DNA of 64,000 nt from Exiguobacterium acetylicum (GTDB lineage: Bacteria > Bacillota > Bacilli > Exiguobacteriales > Exiguobacteriaceae). The stretch spans positions 894,001 through 958,000 of the forward strand of contig NZ_CP081878.1 in NCBI RefSeq assembly GCF_022170825.1, written 5' to 3'. The position numbers were made by a program, and so were the translations under genes. Positions 1-8,461 of the stretch are shown here, in pieces. The notes under the pieces were generated by a model that had not been told where the DNA came from, did no database searches, and worked only from the letters and a program-made list of their open reading frames with translations. The number at the start of each line of letters is the position of its first letter. Position 1 is the stretch's first letter.

Positions 1-71
1 AATGATTAGTTAGAGTGTACCATTGATTGAAGCTGAATGAAAATAGAGGAGTCTGTTTGAACAACAGAACA

Positions 72-80
72 TGCTATACT
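72..80 (+). promoter_or_regulatory. extended -10 promoter of the kinase gene
   Basis: TG-C-TATACT (72-80) is an extended -10 element about 38 nt before the chosen kinase start. No good -35 hexamer is spaced 17 nt upstream, which is usual for extended -10 promoters. Bases 1-71 hold no gene that I can support. Confidence 0.4.
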
Positions 81-117
81 AATGAAGTTGTCAATTATTC
101 AAAAGGGAGGCGAAGGG

Positions 118-1881
118 ATGGAGTCTAAGAAAATGATGCGGTCGTATTTTTTCCAAATTACTGCCGTTTTATTCATCCTGATTTGTCTTGTCATATCAGC
201 GCTTGCCTTCACTGCGGACCGGGTTACGATTTCCCGGGTCGAACAACAAACAGAGAAACAAAGCGAAAAAAGTGTCGAGGTCTCAGGAAATGCGATTCGC
301 GACAATATCGGGAATTTGCATGAAGAGATCATGAGCTTGCAGCTGAATGTCAAAAACCCTGAAAAGCTAAAACAAAAAATTGAGGAATCGAACCTGTTAG
401 ATATTGATACGGGGTTTAAGAGCCTCTTCTATTTTGATCGGAAGACGAAACAAATTACTTGGTTCTCAAGTGATGATCGTCAAATAAAGGACAGTCTCAT
501 CTTGAAAGATGATGAATTCTTACAAGCATTGACGAGTACGGATTTTCATATGAGCAAGTTGTATACGATGGAATCGGATGCTGTCACTTATATGTTCGTT
601 CCGGTTCGAGATGGCAATGAGCGAGTAGGTGTCTTTGGTGGTGGATTAAGTGTCATGAATTCAGTCGTCTTTCGGAATTCACTTGAATCATTTGACGATC
701 AGACCATCGCCTATCTTTTCAATAGCAAAAAAGAACTATTAGCAACATCGAGTAACCTCGTGACGGATCAAGAGCGTGTATTATCGAAAAGTGTCATTGA
801 ACGTGCTTTTCAGTCGATAGAACCTTCCGAGATTTTTAGTACGAATCAAGATATGTATTATTTTGCGAAAGATTTAAAAGTGACGGATTGGAAGATTCTC
901 GTTCGAACACCACGAAGCGTCTTTTATGAACCTGTCTATACGACACGACAGCAGTATTTGATCATCGCGGCATTAACACTCGTCCTCAGTTTGATTGTCG
1001 GCTATTTGATGTCGAAGCAGTTGACAGCGCCAATGCTTGAACTTGTGCATAAGATTGAAAAAAGTACCTCCCCTAAACCGATTGTTCTCGAGCGTGCCGG
1101 ATCAAACGAGGTCAAGACACTCGTTGCCGCGTATAACGAGTACGCACAGCGGATGGAAAACGCGCGACTTGAGCAATTGAGTCAACAACAAACGATGTTA
1201 CATCAAGAAAAACTAGCATCACTTGGTCAATTAGCAGCAGGGATTGCTCATGAAATTCGTAATCCATTAACGCCGGTCAAGATGACATTACAGTTATTAG
1301 CAGCAGAAAAAGATCGTGATCCGGAAATGCTGATTCTCGCCTTATCAGAACTTGATCGGGCGAATGGTATGATCCAAACGATGCTTGATTTGTCAAAAGG
1401 CGAAAACAATGCGCTTCAAAAAACGACGATCGACATGAATGATTTAATGAAGAAGCTAACATATATTCTTGAAGCAGAAGCTCATCATTACGAGGCGGAC
1501 TGCAAGATTTATACGCCGTCCTTCATGCCAAAGATTTATGCATCGGAAGAGGGCATCTTGCAGATTTTAGCAAACTGTGTCCGAAATGCCCTTCAAGCTG
1601 TTGCGTTTAAGGGACCAGATGGCATATGTCATCTGCATGTCCACGTCTATCCGGAAGAAGTCGTCTTCATTGTTCAGGATAACGGGGTAGGGATGGACGG
1701 AGACCAGATTGATTACGTCGGTCAAGCGTTTAAGACGTCGAAAGTGGACGGAAATGGTCTTGGACTCTTCATGTCGAAACAAATCGTTCGTGATCATAAA
1801 GGAAAGATGATCTTCGATAGTAAGCCGGGCGTTGGTACGACGATTCAAGTCCACTTACCACGAAAGGAGCAAACGGAATGA
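118..1881 (+). CDS. membrane sensor histidine kinase (Cache-type extracellular domain)
   Basis: Orthodox two-component sensor kinase of 587 residues. A first membrane segment (about residues 10-31) and a second (about 278-300) bracket a large extracellular region with Cache-like character. The dimerisation/phosphoacceptor motif HEIRNPLTP follows with the phospho-His near residue 378. The ATP-binding domain shows an N box (LANCVRNALQA), G1 (DNGVGMD) and G2 (GNGLGLF). I chose ATG 118 over the longer frame from 82 because AAAGGGAGG lies 7 nt upstream. The stop overlaps the next gene by ATGA, so the kinase and the sugar-binding-type protein are translationally coupled. No response regulator is in the window; it may lie upstream of base 1. 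The ligand is unknown. Confidence 0.85.
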   Translation: MESKKMMRSYFFQITAVLFILICLVISALAFTADRVTISRVEQQTEKQSEKSVEVSGNAIRDNIGNLHEEIMSLQLNVKNPEKLKQKIEESNLLDIDTGFKSLFYFDRKTKQITWFSSDDRQIKDSLILKDDEFLQALTSTDFHMSKLYTMESDAVTYMFVPVRDGNERVGVFGGGLSVMNSVVFRNSLESFDDQTIAYLFNSKKELLATSSNLVTDQERVLSKSVIERAFQSIEPSEIFSTNQDMYYFAKDLKVTDWKILVRTPRSVFYEPVYTTRQQYLIIAALTLVLSLIVGYLMSKQLTAPMLELVHKIEKSTSPKPIVLERAGSNEVKTLVAAYNEYAQRMENARLEQLSQQQTMLHQEKLASLGQLAAGIAHEIRNPLTPVKMTLQLLAAEKDRDPEMLILALSELDRANGMIQTMLDLSKGENNALQKTTIDMNDLMKKLTYILEAEAHHYEADCKIYTPSFMPKIYASEEGILQILANCVRNALQAVAFKGPDGICHLHVHVYPEEVVFIVQDNGVGMDGDQIDYVGQAFKTSKVDGNGLGLFMSKQIVRDHKGKMIFDSKPGVGTTIQVHLPRKEQTE

Positions 1882-2831
1882 AATTCAATAAGGCTTGGTT
1901 ATTCGTCTTAATTGTCTGGATTTCATCCGTTCTGTTCATCTCCAATCTGTTCGTTAATCCAGACACAAGTCCACGGCGTCATCTTGTTGGTTTTACGATC
2001 GTGAATGATAAACATGAATTTGCTCAACGGCTCGTTGATGCATTCAAGACGCAAGCAAAACTAAATAAATATGAAGCCGTCGTTGCGACATCGCATAACT
2101 CACGCATTAATGAACGCGAACAGATTCAAGAGTTCATTCGAATGAAGGTCGATGCAATTTTTGTGACAACGCTTGATGATGTCTACATCGCTAGTACGTT
2201 AGACGAGGCAGCGCGTGCCGGAATTCCGGTTTTCGCGATTGACCGATTGATTCGCTCTGATGCAGTCGTCAGTTCGATTACTTCGAACAATCAATTGATT
2301 GGAGAACAACTCGCCTCGTTCATCAAACATGAACGTATCAAACAAACGGGACAGGCAACTGCCAACATCATTGAAGTCGCAGGTACGGCAAACGTCAATA
2401 CGACGAATGAACGGCACCGGGGATTCATGACGGGTCTTGAGCGGGAGCCGAATCTAAAAATCGTTGAATCAGTCAACGGTGATTACGATCCCGTCACTTC
2501 GGAACGGGTCATGACACAGGTCATTGAGTCGGGTATTCCGTTTGACGCCGTGTATTGTCACAATGATGATATTGCGCTTGGTGTCCTTGAAGCATTGAAA
2601 AAAGCAGGCATGAAAGGAAAAATAGTTGTCGGCATTGACGGGAATCGTGCTATATTAGAAGCTGTTGACATGAAATCGATGGATGCGACGGTCGTCCAGA
2701 GTGCTGATGAGATGATGAAAGTCGCCTTCAGTGCATTGAAGCTTCATACGAAAAACAAAAAGATTCCAACTCGTTTTTATACGTACTCCTATCTGTATGA
2801 CGGTAGTAGACCCATAACCATGTTGAACTAA
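1878..2831 (+). CDS. membrane-anchored periplasmic-binding-type sugar-binding protein
   Basis: 317 residues of the RbsB/LacI-like type I binding fold (LVGFTIVNDKHEFAQRL, then DAIFVTTLDD, AGIPVFAIDR, NERHRGFMTGL, DAVYCHNDDIALGVLEAL). The N-terminus has one hydrophobic segment (about residues 7-25) and no lipobox cysteine, so the protein is probably held by a signal anchor, or secreted, rather than lipidated. No ABC permease or ATPase gene is adjacent. The gene overlaps the sensor kinase by 4 nt, so the likeliest role is an extracytoplasmic ligand receptor feeding that kinase rather than an uptake protein. That role is inference; the fold assignment is more secure. Confidence 0.75.
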   Translation: MKFNKAWLFVLIVWISSVLFISNLFVNPDTSPRRHLVGFTIVNDKHEFAQRLVDAFKTQAKLNKYEAVVATSHNSRINEREQIQEFIRMKVDAIFVTTLDDVYIASTLDEAARAGIPVFAIDRLIRSDAVVSSITSNNQLIGEQLASFIKHERIKQTGQATANIIEVAGTANVNTTNERHRGFMTGLEREPNLKIVESVNGDYDPVTSERVMTQVIESGIPFDAVYCHNDDIALGVLEALKKAGMKGKIVVGIDGNRAILEAVDMKSMDATVVQSADEMMKVAFSALKLHTKNKKIPTRFYTYSYLYDGSRPITMLN

Positions 2832-2878
2832 TCGAGAGGCAGATGCCTCAGCAAATAAGGAAAGGACGGTGTCAATTC

Positions 2879-4231
2879 ATGAATGGATTCAGCCATTATC
2901 AATTACACCCGTTCGTCATCGAAGCACTCGATGACGCCCGCATCACAAAACCGACCGATATTCAGTCACGAATCATCCCAGCTGCATTAAAGGGACGTGA
3001 CATCATCGGTCAATCACAAACCGGCACAGGGAAAACGTTATCGTTTCTTCTTCCAATCGTTCAGAACGTTGATCCAAAGCTTCAAGAATTACAAGCGATC
3101 ATCGTTGCGCCAACACGTGAACTCGCTTGGCAAATTCACGAGGAATTGAAATCATTACTCGTCAAGGAACCAGACTTCATCAAGACGAGTCTCATTACAG
3201 GTGGAATGGATCGCGAACGTCAAATCGGTCGTGTGAAGGTTTCACCACAAATCGTCATCGGAACACCGGGACGTATTCTAGACTTATTCAAAGAACAGGC
3301 GTTGAAACCGCATTTCGTGAAGCACTACATCATCGATGAAGCGGATCAAATGCTCGACATGGGCTTCTTGCCAGAAGTTGACCGGATTGCGCAAGCTCTT
3401 CCAGAACAGCTTCAGATGATGGTCTTCTCAGCAACGATTCCTGAGAAATTACAACCGTTCTTGAAAAAGTACATGAACAACCCGCGTTATGCGCATGTGG
3501 ATCCAAAACAACAGACAGCGAAGAAAATCGTTCATCATACGATTCCAGTCAAGCACCGTGAGCGTTCAGCACTGACGTTGAAAGTCGCAAAAGCGCTGAA
3601 TCCGTATATCTGTTTGATCTTTACGAACACAAAAGCGGAAGCAATCGAAGTCGAAGCGTTGTTCTTAGAAGCAGGACTCAATGTTGGTTCTCTTCACGGA
3701 GATCTTCCAGCTCGCCGTCGTAAGCAAGCCATCAAAGAAATCAATGATGCGAAGTATCAATACGTCATCGTAACGGACCTTGCTGCACGCGGAATTGATA
3801 TTTCAGGCGTCTCACACGTCATCAACCATGGCATTCCGAAAGATTTAGACTTCTACGTTCACCGTGTCGGTCGGACAGGACGTGTCGATCAAGACGGATT
3901 GGCATATACACTGTTTGAAGATCACGAGAACGGCATGATCAATCGCTTAGAGGATCGCGGCATTCAATTTACAAACGTTGATGTCAAAGGGACTCAAATC
4001 ATGGAAGTTAAAGAACGTCGTCGTGCGAAACCGCATATGAAGACTGCTGTCTCGAAGACGGCACATAGTCGTCTGTCTGGTGAAGCAGCAAAAGCGAAAA
4101 AACGCGTTAAACCAGGTTATAAGAAGAAGCACCAATATAAATTAAAAGAAACAGCAAAACGTGAACGCATCAAAGAACAACGTGGTGTCGGTCGCGCGCA
4201 ACGTAAAGAAAACGCACGTAAATCAAAATAA
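2879..4231 (+). CDS. cshB: DEAD-box RNA helicase CshB
   Basis: ATP-dependent RNA helicase, 450 residues. All core motifs are visible: motif I QTGTGKT (about residue 46), Ia PTRELA, Ib GTPGR, II DEAD (about 152), III SAT, and VI HRVGRTGR (about 327), followed by a Lys/Arg-rich tail from about residue 390 that would bind RNA. ATG 2879 with upstream AAGGAAAGGA is preferred to the in-frame ATG at 2843, which would add 12 residues lacking homology to the family. The next gene is nfo, as in B. subtilis (yqfR-yqfS). Bacillus CshB is a cold-shock-linked helicase acting in ribosome assembly and RNA turnover. A terminator separates it from nfo. Confidence 0.92.
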   Translation: MNGFSHYQLHPFVIEALDDARITKPTDIQSRIIPAALKGRDIIGQSQTGTGKTLSFLLPIVQNVDPKLQELQAIIVAPTRELAWQIHEELKSLLVKEPDFIKTSLITGGMDRERQIGRVKVSPQIVIGTPGRILDLFKEQALKPHFVKHYIIDEADQMLDMGFLPEVDRIAQALPEQLQMMVFSATIPEKLQPFLKKYMNNPRYAHVDPKQQTAKKIVHHTIPVKHRERSALTLKVAKALNPYICLIFTNTKAEAIEVEALFLEAGLNVGSLHGDLPARRRKQAIKEINDAKYQYVIVTDLAARGIDISGVSHVINHGIPKDLDFYVHRVGRTGRVDQDGLAYTLFEDHENGMINRLEDRGIQFTNVDVKGTQIMEVKERRRAKPHMKTAVSKTAHSRLSGEAAKAKKRVKPGYKKKHQYKLKETAKRERIKEQRGVGRAQRKENARKSK

Positions 4232-4241
4232 CACCATCGAT

Positions 4242-4283
4242 GACACCCGTGAAATGAAAAAACATTTTTCGGGTGTCTTGTCG
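4242..4283 (+). terminator. Rho-independent terminator after cshB
   Basis: GACACCCG (4242-4249) pairs with CGGGTGTC (4270-4277). The stem extends inward through AAATG/CATTT with a two-base mismatch, and a weakly T-rich tail follows. Confidence 0.7.
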
Positions 4284-4329
4284 TTTTCAAGATTTGGTAC
4301 ACTGATAAAAGAGAAAGGTGGAATAAAAC

Positions 4330-5232
4330 ATGAAAATAGGTTCACACGTCTCCGTTTCGGGGAAAAAAATGTTGTTAGGTGCAAGCGAGGAAGCAGCGTC
4401 TTATGGCGCGACGACGATGATGGTCTATACAGGGGCACCTCAAAATACACGCCGTAAGCCGATGGAAGAGTTACGCATTCCAGAAGCACTTCAGCATATG
4501 AGCGCAAACGGGATTGAAGAGATCGTCGTGCACGCGCCGTATATCATTAATCTAGGAAATACAACGAAACCAGAAACATTCGAGCTAGCGGTCTCGTTTT
4601 TAGCAGCAGAGATCAAACGAGCAGAGGCGTTAGAGAAGGCACAGCATATCGTATTACATCCAGGTGCACACGTAGGTGCCGGGGAAGAGGTCGGGATCAA
4701 ACGTATCATTGAAGGACTCAACGAAGTACTGACAGGCGAAGAACAGGTCAAGATTGCGCTTGAGACGATGGCTGGCAAAGGTTCGGAGATCGGAAAGACA
4801 TTCGAGGAGCTTGCGCAAATTATCGAAGGCGTCACGCATCAGGATCGTCTATCCGTTTGTCTCGATACTTGTCACGTACATGACGCGGGATATGACATTG
4901 TACATGACTTAGATGGTGTCCTCGAACAATTCGACCGGATCGTCGGGCTTGATCGCCTTGGAGTCATTCACGTAAACGACTCGAAAAACGTCCGCGGTGC
5001 ACGGAAGGACCGTCATGAAAATATCGGCTTTGGTGAGATTGGATTTGATACGTTACACCGTATCGTTCATCATCCTGCACTTGCTCATTTACCAAAAATT
5101 TTAGAAACACCTTATATTGGTCTCGATCCAAAGAAAAAAGTCGCGCCATATAAAGAAGAAATCGAGATGTTACGCTCTGGTGCATTTGATGCGGATTGGC
5201 GTTTGCCGATTCTAGGTGCATCGGTCGAATAA
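4330..5232 (+). CDS. nfo: endonuclease IV (AP endonuclease)
   Basis: Class II apurinic/apyrimidinic endonuclease that cuts 5' to abasic sites in base excision repair. 300 residues, typical of the family. The three-metal TIM-barrel ligands sit in recognisable motifs: [32 protein letters not shown] and [12 protein letters not shown]. The start is supported by GAGAAAGGTGG upstream. It follows cshB as in B. subtilis (yqfS). The downstream hypothetical gene begins 21 nt after the stop and may be co-transcribed. Confidence 0.95.
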   Translation: MKIGSHVSVSGKKMLLGASEEAASYGATTMMVYTGAPQNTRRKPMEELRIPEALQHMSANGIEEIVVHAPYIINLGNTTKPETFELAVSFLAAEIKRAEALEKAQHIVLHPGAHVGAGEEVGIKRIIEGLNEVLTGEEQVKIALETMAGKGSEIGKTFEELAQIIEGVTHQDRLSVCLDTCHVHDAGYDIVHDLDGVLEQFDRIVGLDRLGVIHVNDSKNVRGARKDRHENIGFGEIGFDTLHRIVHHPALAHLPKILETPYIGLDPKKKVAPYKEEIEMLRSGAFDADWRLPILGASVE

Positions 5233-5253
5233 ACTCATAAAGGGGTGTCTGTG

Positions 5254-5871
5254 ATGTGTCATCTATTCGTCGTCGATGAGTCAAGTTTCGCGATACGACA
5301 AGCTGTTGTCCACTATTATGAAACAAAGGAACCGTTTTATTTGCCGGGGGAACTGGCTGAGGGAGAAGAGGTTTTTCTTGCGACGACCGATGGAGTCATT
5401 GCGTATGCAGAAGCTTTGTTTACGGAGTACACGACACGTCCAGAAGACCCGTTTTGGTTGACGACTGCTGACGATTCAGAAGGGTCATATGTGTGTCTCG
5501 ATCTCATCAGTGTGGATTTGCGTCACCCCTTACTCGGTCAACCGCTCCGTCAACTTGGCCTTAAAACGGGGCCAATAGAAGGAGTATTCCGCACACGACT
5601 GCTTGATTCGTGGCAGTACGGATATTTTGAAACGGATGTTTTGACACTCGAACAAGCAAAACAACGCCGGATCGAGCGATTCAAGGAACGGAATCATTCG
5701 GAACAGGTTGCAGATCAATGTATTCATTGTGACGAGACGCGCCAATCTTTACTGGAGTGGCATTTGACGCCAGAAGGATATCAGACCGTTTGTCCGACGT
5801 GTCATCGATGGTTGCATCAACAGATGTTGCATGCGGTGGATACGGCAGCAGCGACAGAAGAGAATGAGTGA
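5254..5871 (+). CDS. hypothetical protein, EVE/PUA-like region plus C-terminal CxxC...CxxCH (HNH-like) motif
   Basis: 205 residues with no family that I recognise confidently. The middle (about residues 45-115) has a pattern recalling EVE/PUA-like folds (DGVIAYAEA, then CLDLISVDLRHPLLGQPLRQL). The last 60 residues hold CIHC, LEWHLTP and CPTCHRWLH, the arrangement of a compact zinc-binding HNH finger. ATG 5254 is preferred: AAAGGGG is 9 nt upstream, while the in-frame GTG codons at 5245 and 5251 lie too close to it. It could be transcribed with nfo. A DNA-binding or nuclease role is possible but unproven; the order EVE-like then HNH-like resembles predicted modification-dependent nucleases. 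Confidence 0.6.
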   Translation: MCHLFVVDESSFAIRQAVVHYYETKEPFYLPGELAEGEEVFLATTDGVIAYAEALFTEYTTRPEDPFWLTTADDSEGSYVCLDLISVDLRHPLLGQPLRQLGLKTGPIEGVFRTRLLDSWQYGYFETDVLTLEQAKQRRIERFKERNHSEQVADQCIHCDETRQSLLEWHLTPEGYQTVCPTCHRWLHQQMLHAVDTAAATEENE

Positions 5872-6024
5872 ATTAAACTTTAGATTTTTCACACTTTGTA
5901 TATCGAATGTAGTTATCGTCTGACGAAAAATCGGTGAAGGAAGTCGATTCGGTTTTGTAAGACAATATGCGATGAGGTCAACTGGAATCGTATCATCGCA
6001 GAAGCTTTAAAAAAATAATTAAAA
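5872..6024. other. intergenic stretch without a supported gene
   Basis: No start codon/RBS pair leads to a reasonable reading frame. One frame gives a short open stretch (about 5950-6018) ending ...IIAEALKK-stop just before a terminator, which could be a decayed gene end, but an in-frame TGA precedes it and no start is visible. Confidence 0.4.
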
Positions 6025-6069
6025 AACCGTTCTCTTTCTGCATGAAGCAGTCAGAGAACGGTTTTCGTT
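6025..6069. terminator. bidirectional terminator between the nfo side and xapX
   Basis: AACCGTTCTCT (6025-6035) pairs with AGAGAACGGTT (6053-6063), with a nested CTGC/GCAG. T-rich sequence follows on the plus strand, and an A-rich stretch lies at the other end, giving a T-rich tail on the minus strand for xapX. Confidence 0.8.
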
Positions 6070-6073
6070 TGAA

Positions 6074-6244
6074 TTAGAAAAAACGTTCCACGAGAAACAG
6101 ATAAATTTTCATCCCGAGGAATACGCCAAAGATCCCGACGATGGCTGGGAAAACAGGTGGGGCAGGAATCGGTAATTTCAGTGCGGTGAAAACAACGCCG
6201 CAGATAACGCCTGCTAGAAGAGATAATAAGATTTGCTGAAGCAT
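6074..6244 (-). CDS. small XapX-domain membrane protein
   Basis: A 56-codon gene running from ATG 6244 down to TAA at 6074-6076. The translation begins MLQQILLSLLAGVICGVVF and contains LKLPIPAPP followed by a Gly-rich second hydrophobic segment, the hallmark of the XapX domain family (about 50-60 residue, two-helix membrane proteins of unknown function). A good ribosome binding site (AGAAAGGACGAG) precedes it and a terminator follows. It lies just downstream of ppk on the same strand, 63 nt after the ppk stop, so it may be part of or follow the ppx-ppk transcript. Confidence 0.8.
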   Translation of the reverse strand: MLQQILLSLLAGVICGVVFTALKLPIPAPPVFPAIVGIFGVFLGMKIYLFLVERFF

Positions 6245-6307
6245 ACGTCTCGTCCTTTCTGCTGTGAAGCGCTTGAAGTGGTGTGTCGATTCACGAAATC
6301 ATCCGTA

Positions 6308-8461
6308 TCATGTAGCATTTTGATCCAGAATGATTTTGTCATCCTTCTTTTCGATCGTGATCCATTTTTGCGTCAACGGTGCTGTAAAACTTGGCTTATG
6401 TTTTAGTTTGCCGCTCGTATAGTCTTGAATCAGCAACTGTGATTCACAGCTCTGTTTTCCATCCTTTACGTAATGATAGGAGCCGTCTGCTGCCTGTTCA
6501 CGCGACTTGACGTTATCAGCAAGGGCGAGAGCGAGACAATCTTTTAAATACTCCTTATGTTCTTCATCCATGATCGGGAACAAAATTTCGATTCGTTTTC
6601 GCATATTGCGTGTCATCCAGTCAGCGCTTGACCCATACATCAAATCCTGTCCGTTGTGGTGGAAGTAAAAGATACGCGAATGCTCCAAATAACGATCGAC
6701 GATTGAGATAACACGAATGTTCTCTGAAACATCTGGAATGCCAGGACGGAGACAACAGACGCCACGAACGATCAGCTCAATTTTTACGCCAGCACGGGAT
6801 GCCTTGTAAAGACGTAAAATGATGTCCTTCTCCGTTAAACTATTCATTTTGGCAACGATTCGACCGTTTCCGTATTTTTTATGATGATGGATCTCTTCAT
6901 CAATCAAAGATAAGAATTTCTCAAGCATCGCATTGGGAGAAGTTTGAATGACATTCCATTCTGGTTGTTCTCCGTACCCAGATAACCAATTAAAGAAGTT
7001 CGTCGCATCTTCGGCAATCTCTTCCCGCGAGGTTAATAATCCGACATCTGTATACAACTTAGCAGTTGAATCATTATAGTTACCGGTACCAAGGTGGACG
7101 AAGCGTTGAATCTTCCCTTCGTGCAGTCGGACGACGAGCGTAATCTTCGAGTGCGTCTTTAAGTCACTGTATCCATAAATGACATGGGCTCCGACTTTTT
7201 CCAGTTGTTTTGCCCATTCGATGTTTTTCGCCTCATCAAATCGTGCTTTAAGTTCAACGAGTACAGTGACTTGCTTGCCATTTTCTGCTGCCGTTTTCAA
7301 TGCTTTGATGATCGGCGAGTCACCGGAGACACGGTACAACGTTTGTTTGATGGCAAGGACATTCGGGTCATTGGCCGCTTGGACGATGAACCGGACGATT
7401 GGATCAAACGTATGATAAGGGTGATGGAGCAGGTAATCGCGTTCTAGTAATTGATTGAACAGATTTTTTGAACTATCGAGTGCCGGTGGATCGACTGGCA
7501 TGATGGTCTGATAAATCAAATGATCATACTCGGTTCCGATTTGACTGTAGAAGGCAAATGAGAACGTCAAATCAATCGGACCATCAACAGCAAAAATGTC
7601 ACGCTCCTGTAAATCGAGCACATCGCGCAGCATGTTGAGTAGTTCGGTATTGATCGCCGCTTTTTGGACTTCGAGTCGAATGGCAACACCCCAACGTCGT
7701 TTTTTTAATTCTTTCTCAATCAACTTCAATAAATCGTGCGTTCCTTCTTCATGAAACGGAAGGTCGGCATTACGGGTGATCCGAAATGGCATGGCAGATA
7801 AGACACGGTATCCTTTGAATAAACTATCGATGAATGCGATGATGACGTCTTCAAGCAAGATGACAGCCGTTGTTTCGTCATCTTCAACCGGTAGATCAAC
7901 GAATCGTGGCAACACACCCGGAACTTGTACAAGCGCTAAATTCCGCTTCGTCCCATCTTCTGCCTCAAGAACCGTTGCGATGTTGAGTGACTTTGACGAA
8001 AGCATCGGGAACGGACGATAAGCATCGACGGCAACGGGTGTGAGAACAGGGAAGACCTGTTCTCGGAAAAACGATTTTACATAGGTCGTCTGTTCTGAAG
8101 TCAGGGCGTCGTATTTTAAGAATGTAATGCCTTCATCTGATAACGTCTGATTGATTGCTTGAAATGCTTCGTATTGCCGATCGACTAACTCTTTTGTTTT
8201 TGTTGCGATCGCACGCAACTGTTGTTTGGGTGTCATCTGTTGTTTGTTTTCTGGTTTATTGAATCCGGCAAGTACTTCATCCTTTAAACCGCCGACTCGA
8301 ACCATATAGAATTCGTCTAAATTGGAGCTGAAGATCCCGAGAAACTTAAAGCGCTCCATCAACGGATTTCGTGTATCAAACGCTTCATCCAGTACACGTT
8401 TGTTGAATTGGAGCCAGCTGAGCTCACGATTATTAAAATGTTCCGGTATGTCAATCTTCAT
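6308..8461 (-). CDS. ppk: polyphosphate kinase 1
   Basis: Reversible transfer of the ATP gamma-phosphate to polyphosphate. 717 residues with the usual order: N-terminal helical domain (NRELSWLQFNKRVLDEA), head domain, and two PLD-like catalytic domains. The autophosphorylated His is in HLGTGNYNDSTAK (about residue 455) and the second catalytic His in FYFHHNGQDLMYGSSADW (about residue 600). Its ATG overlaps the ppx TGA (ATGA at 8458-8461), so synthesis and degradation enzymes are translationally coupled. Full length; no anomalies seen. Confidence 0.97.
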   Translation of the reverse strand: MKIDIPEHFNNRELSWLQFNKRVLDEAFDTRNPLMERFKFLGIFSSNLDEFYMVRVGGLKDEVLAGFNKPENKQQMTPKQQLRAIATKTKELVDRQYEAFQAINQTLSDEGITFLKYDALTSEQTTYVKSFFREQVFPVLTPVAVDAYRPFPMLSSKSLNIATVLEAEDGTKRNLALVQVPGVLPRFVDLPVEDDETTAVILLEDVIIAFIDSLFKGYRVLSAMPFRITRNADLPFHEEGTHDLLKLIEKELKKRRWGVAIRLEVQKAAINTELLNMLRDVLDLQERDIFAVDGPIDLTFSFAFYSQIGTEYDHLIYQTIMPVDPPALDSSKNLFNQLLERDYLLHHPYHTFDPIVRFIVQAANDPNVLAIKQTLYRVSGDSPIIKALKTAAENGKQVTVLVELKARFDEAKNIEWAKQLEKVGAHVIYGYSDLKTHSKITLVVRLHEGKIQRFVHLGTGNYNDSTAKLYTDVGLLTSREEIAEDATNFFNWLSGYGEQPEWNVIQTSPNAMLEKFLSLIDEEIHHHKKYGNGRIVAKMNSLTEKDIILRLYKASRAGVKIELIVRGVCCLRPGIPDVSENIRVISIVDRYLEHSRIFYFHHNGQDLMYGSSADWMTRNMRKRIEILFPIMDEEHKEYLKDCLALALADNVKSREQAADGSYHYVKDGKQSCESQLLIQDYTSGKLKHKPSFTAPLTQKWITIEKKDDKIILDQNAT

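Noticed and set aside
4491-4835. Minus-strand frame of 114 codons inside nfo
   Set aside because: Shadow of the well-supported nfo gene; low-complexity Ser/Thr-rich translation with no RBS.
5950-6018. Short frame ending IIAEALKK before a terminator
   Set aside because: No start codon or RBS, preceded by an in-frame stop; noted as intergenic only.
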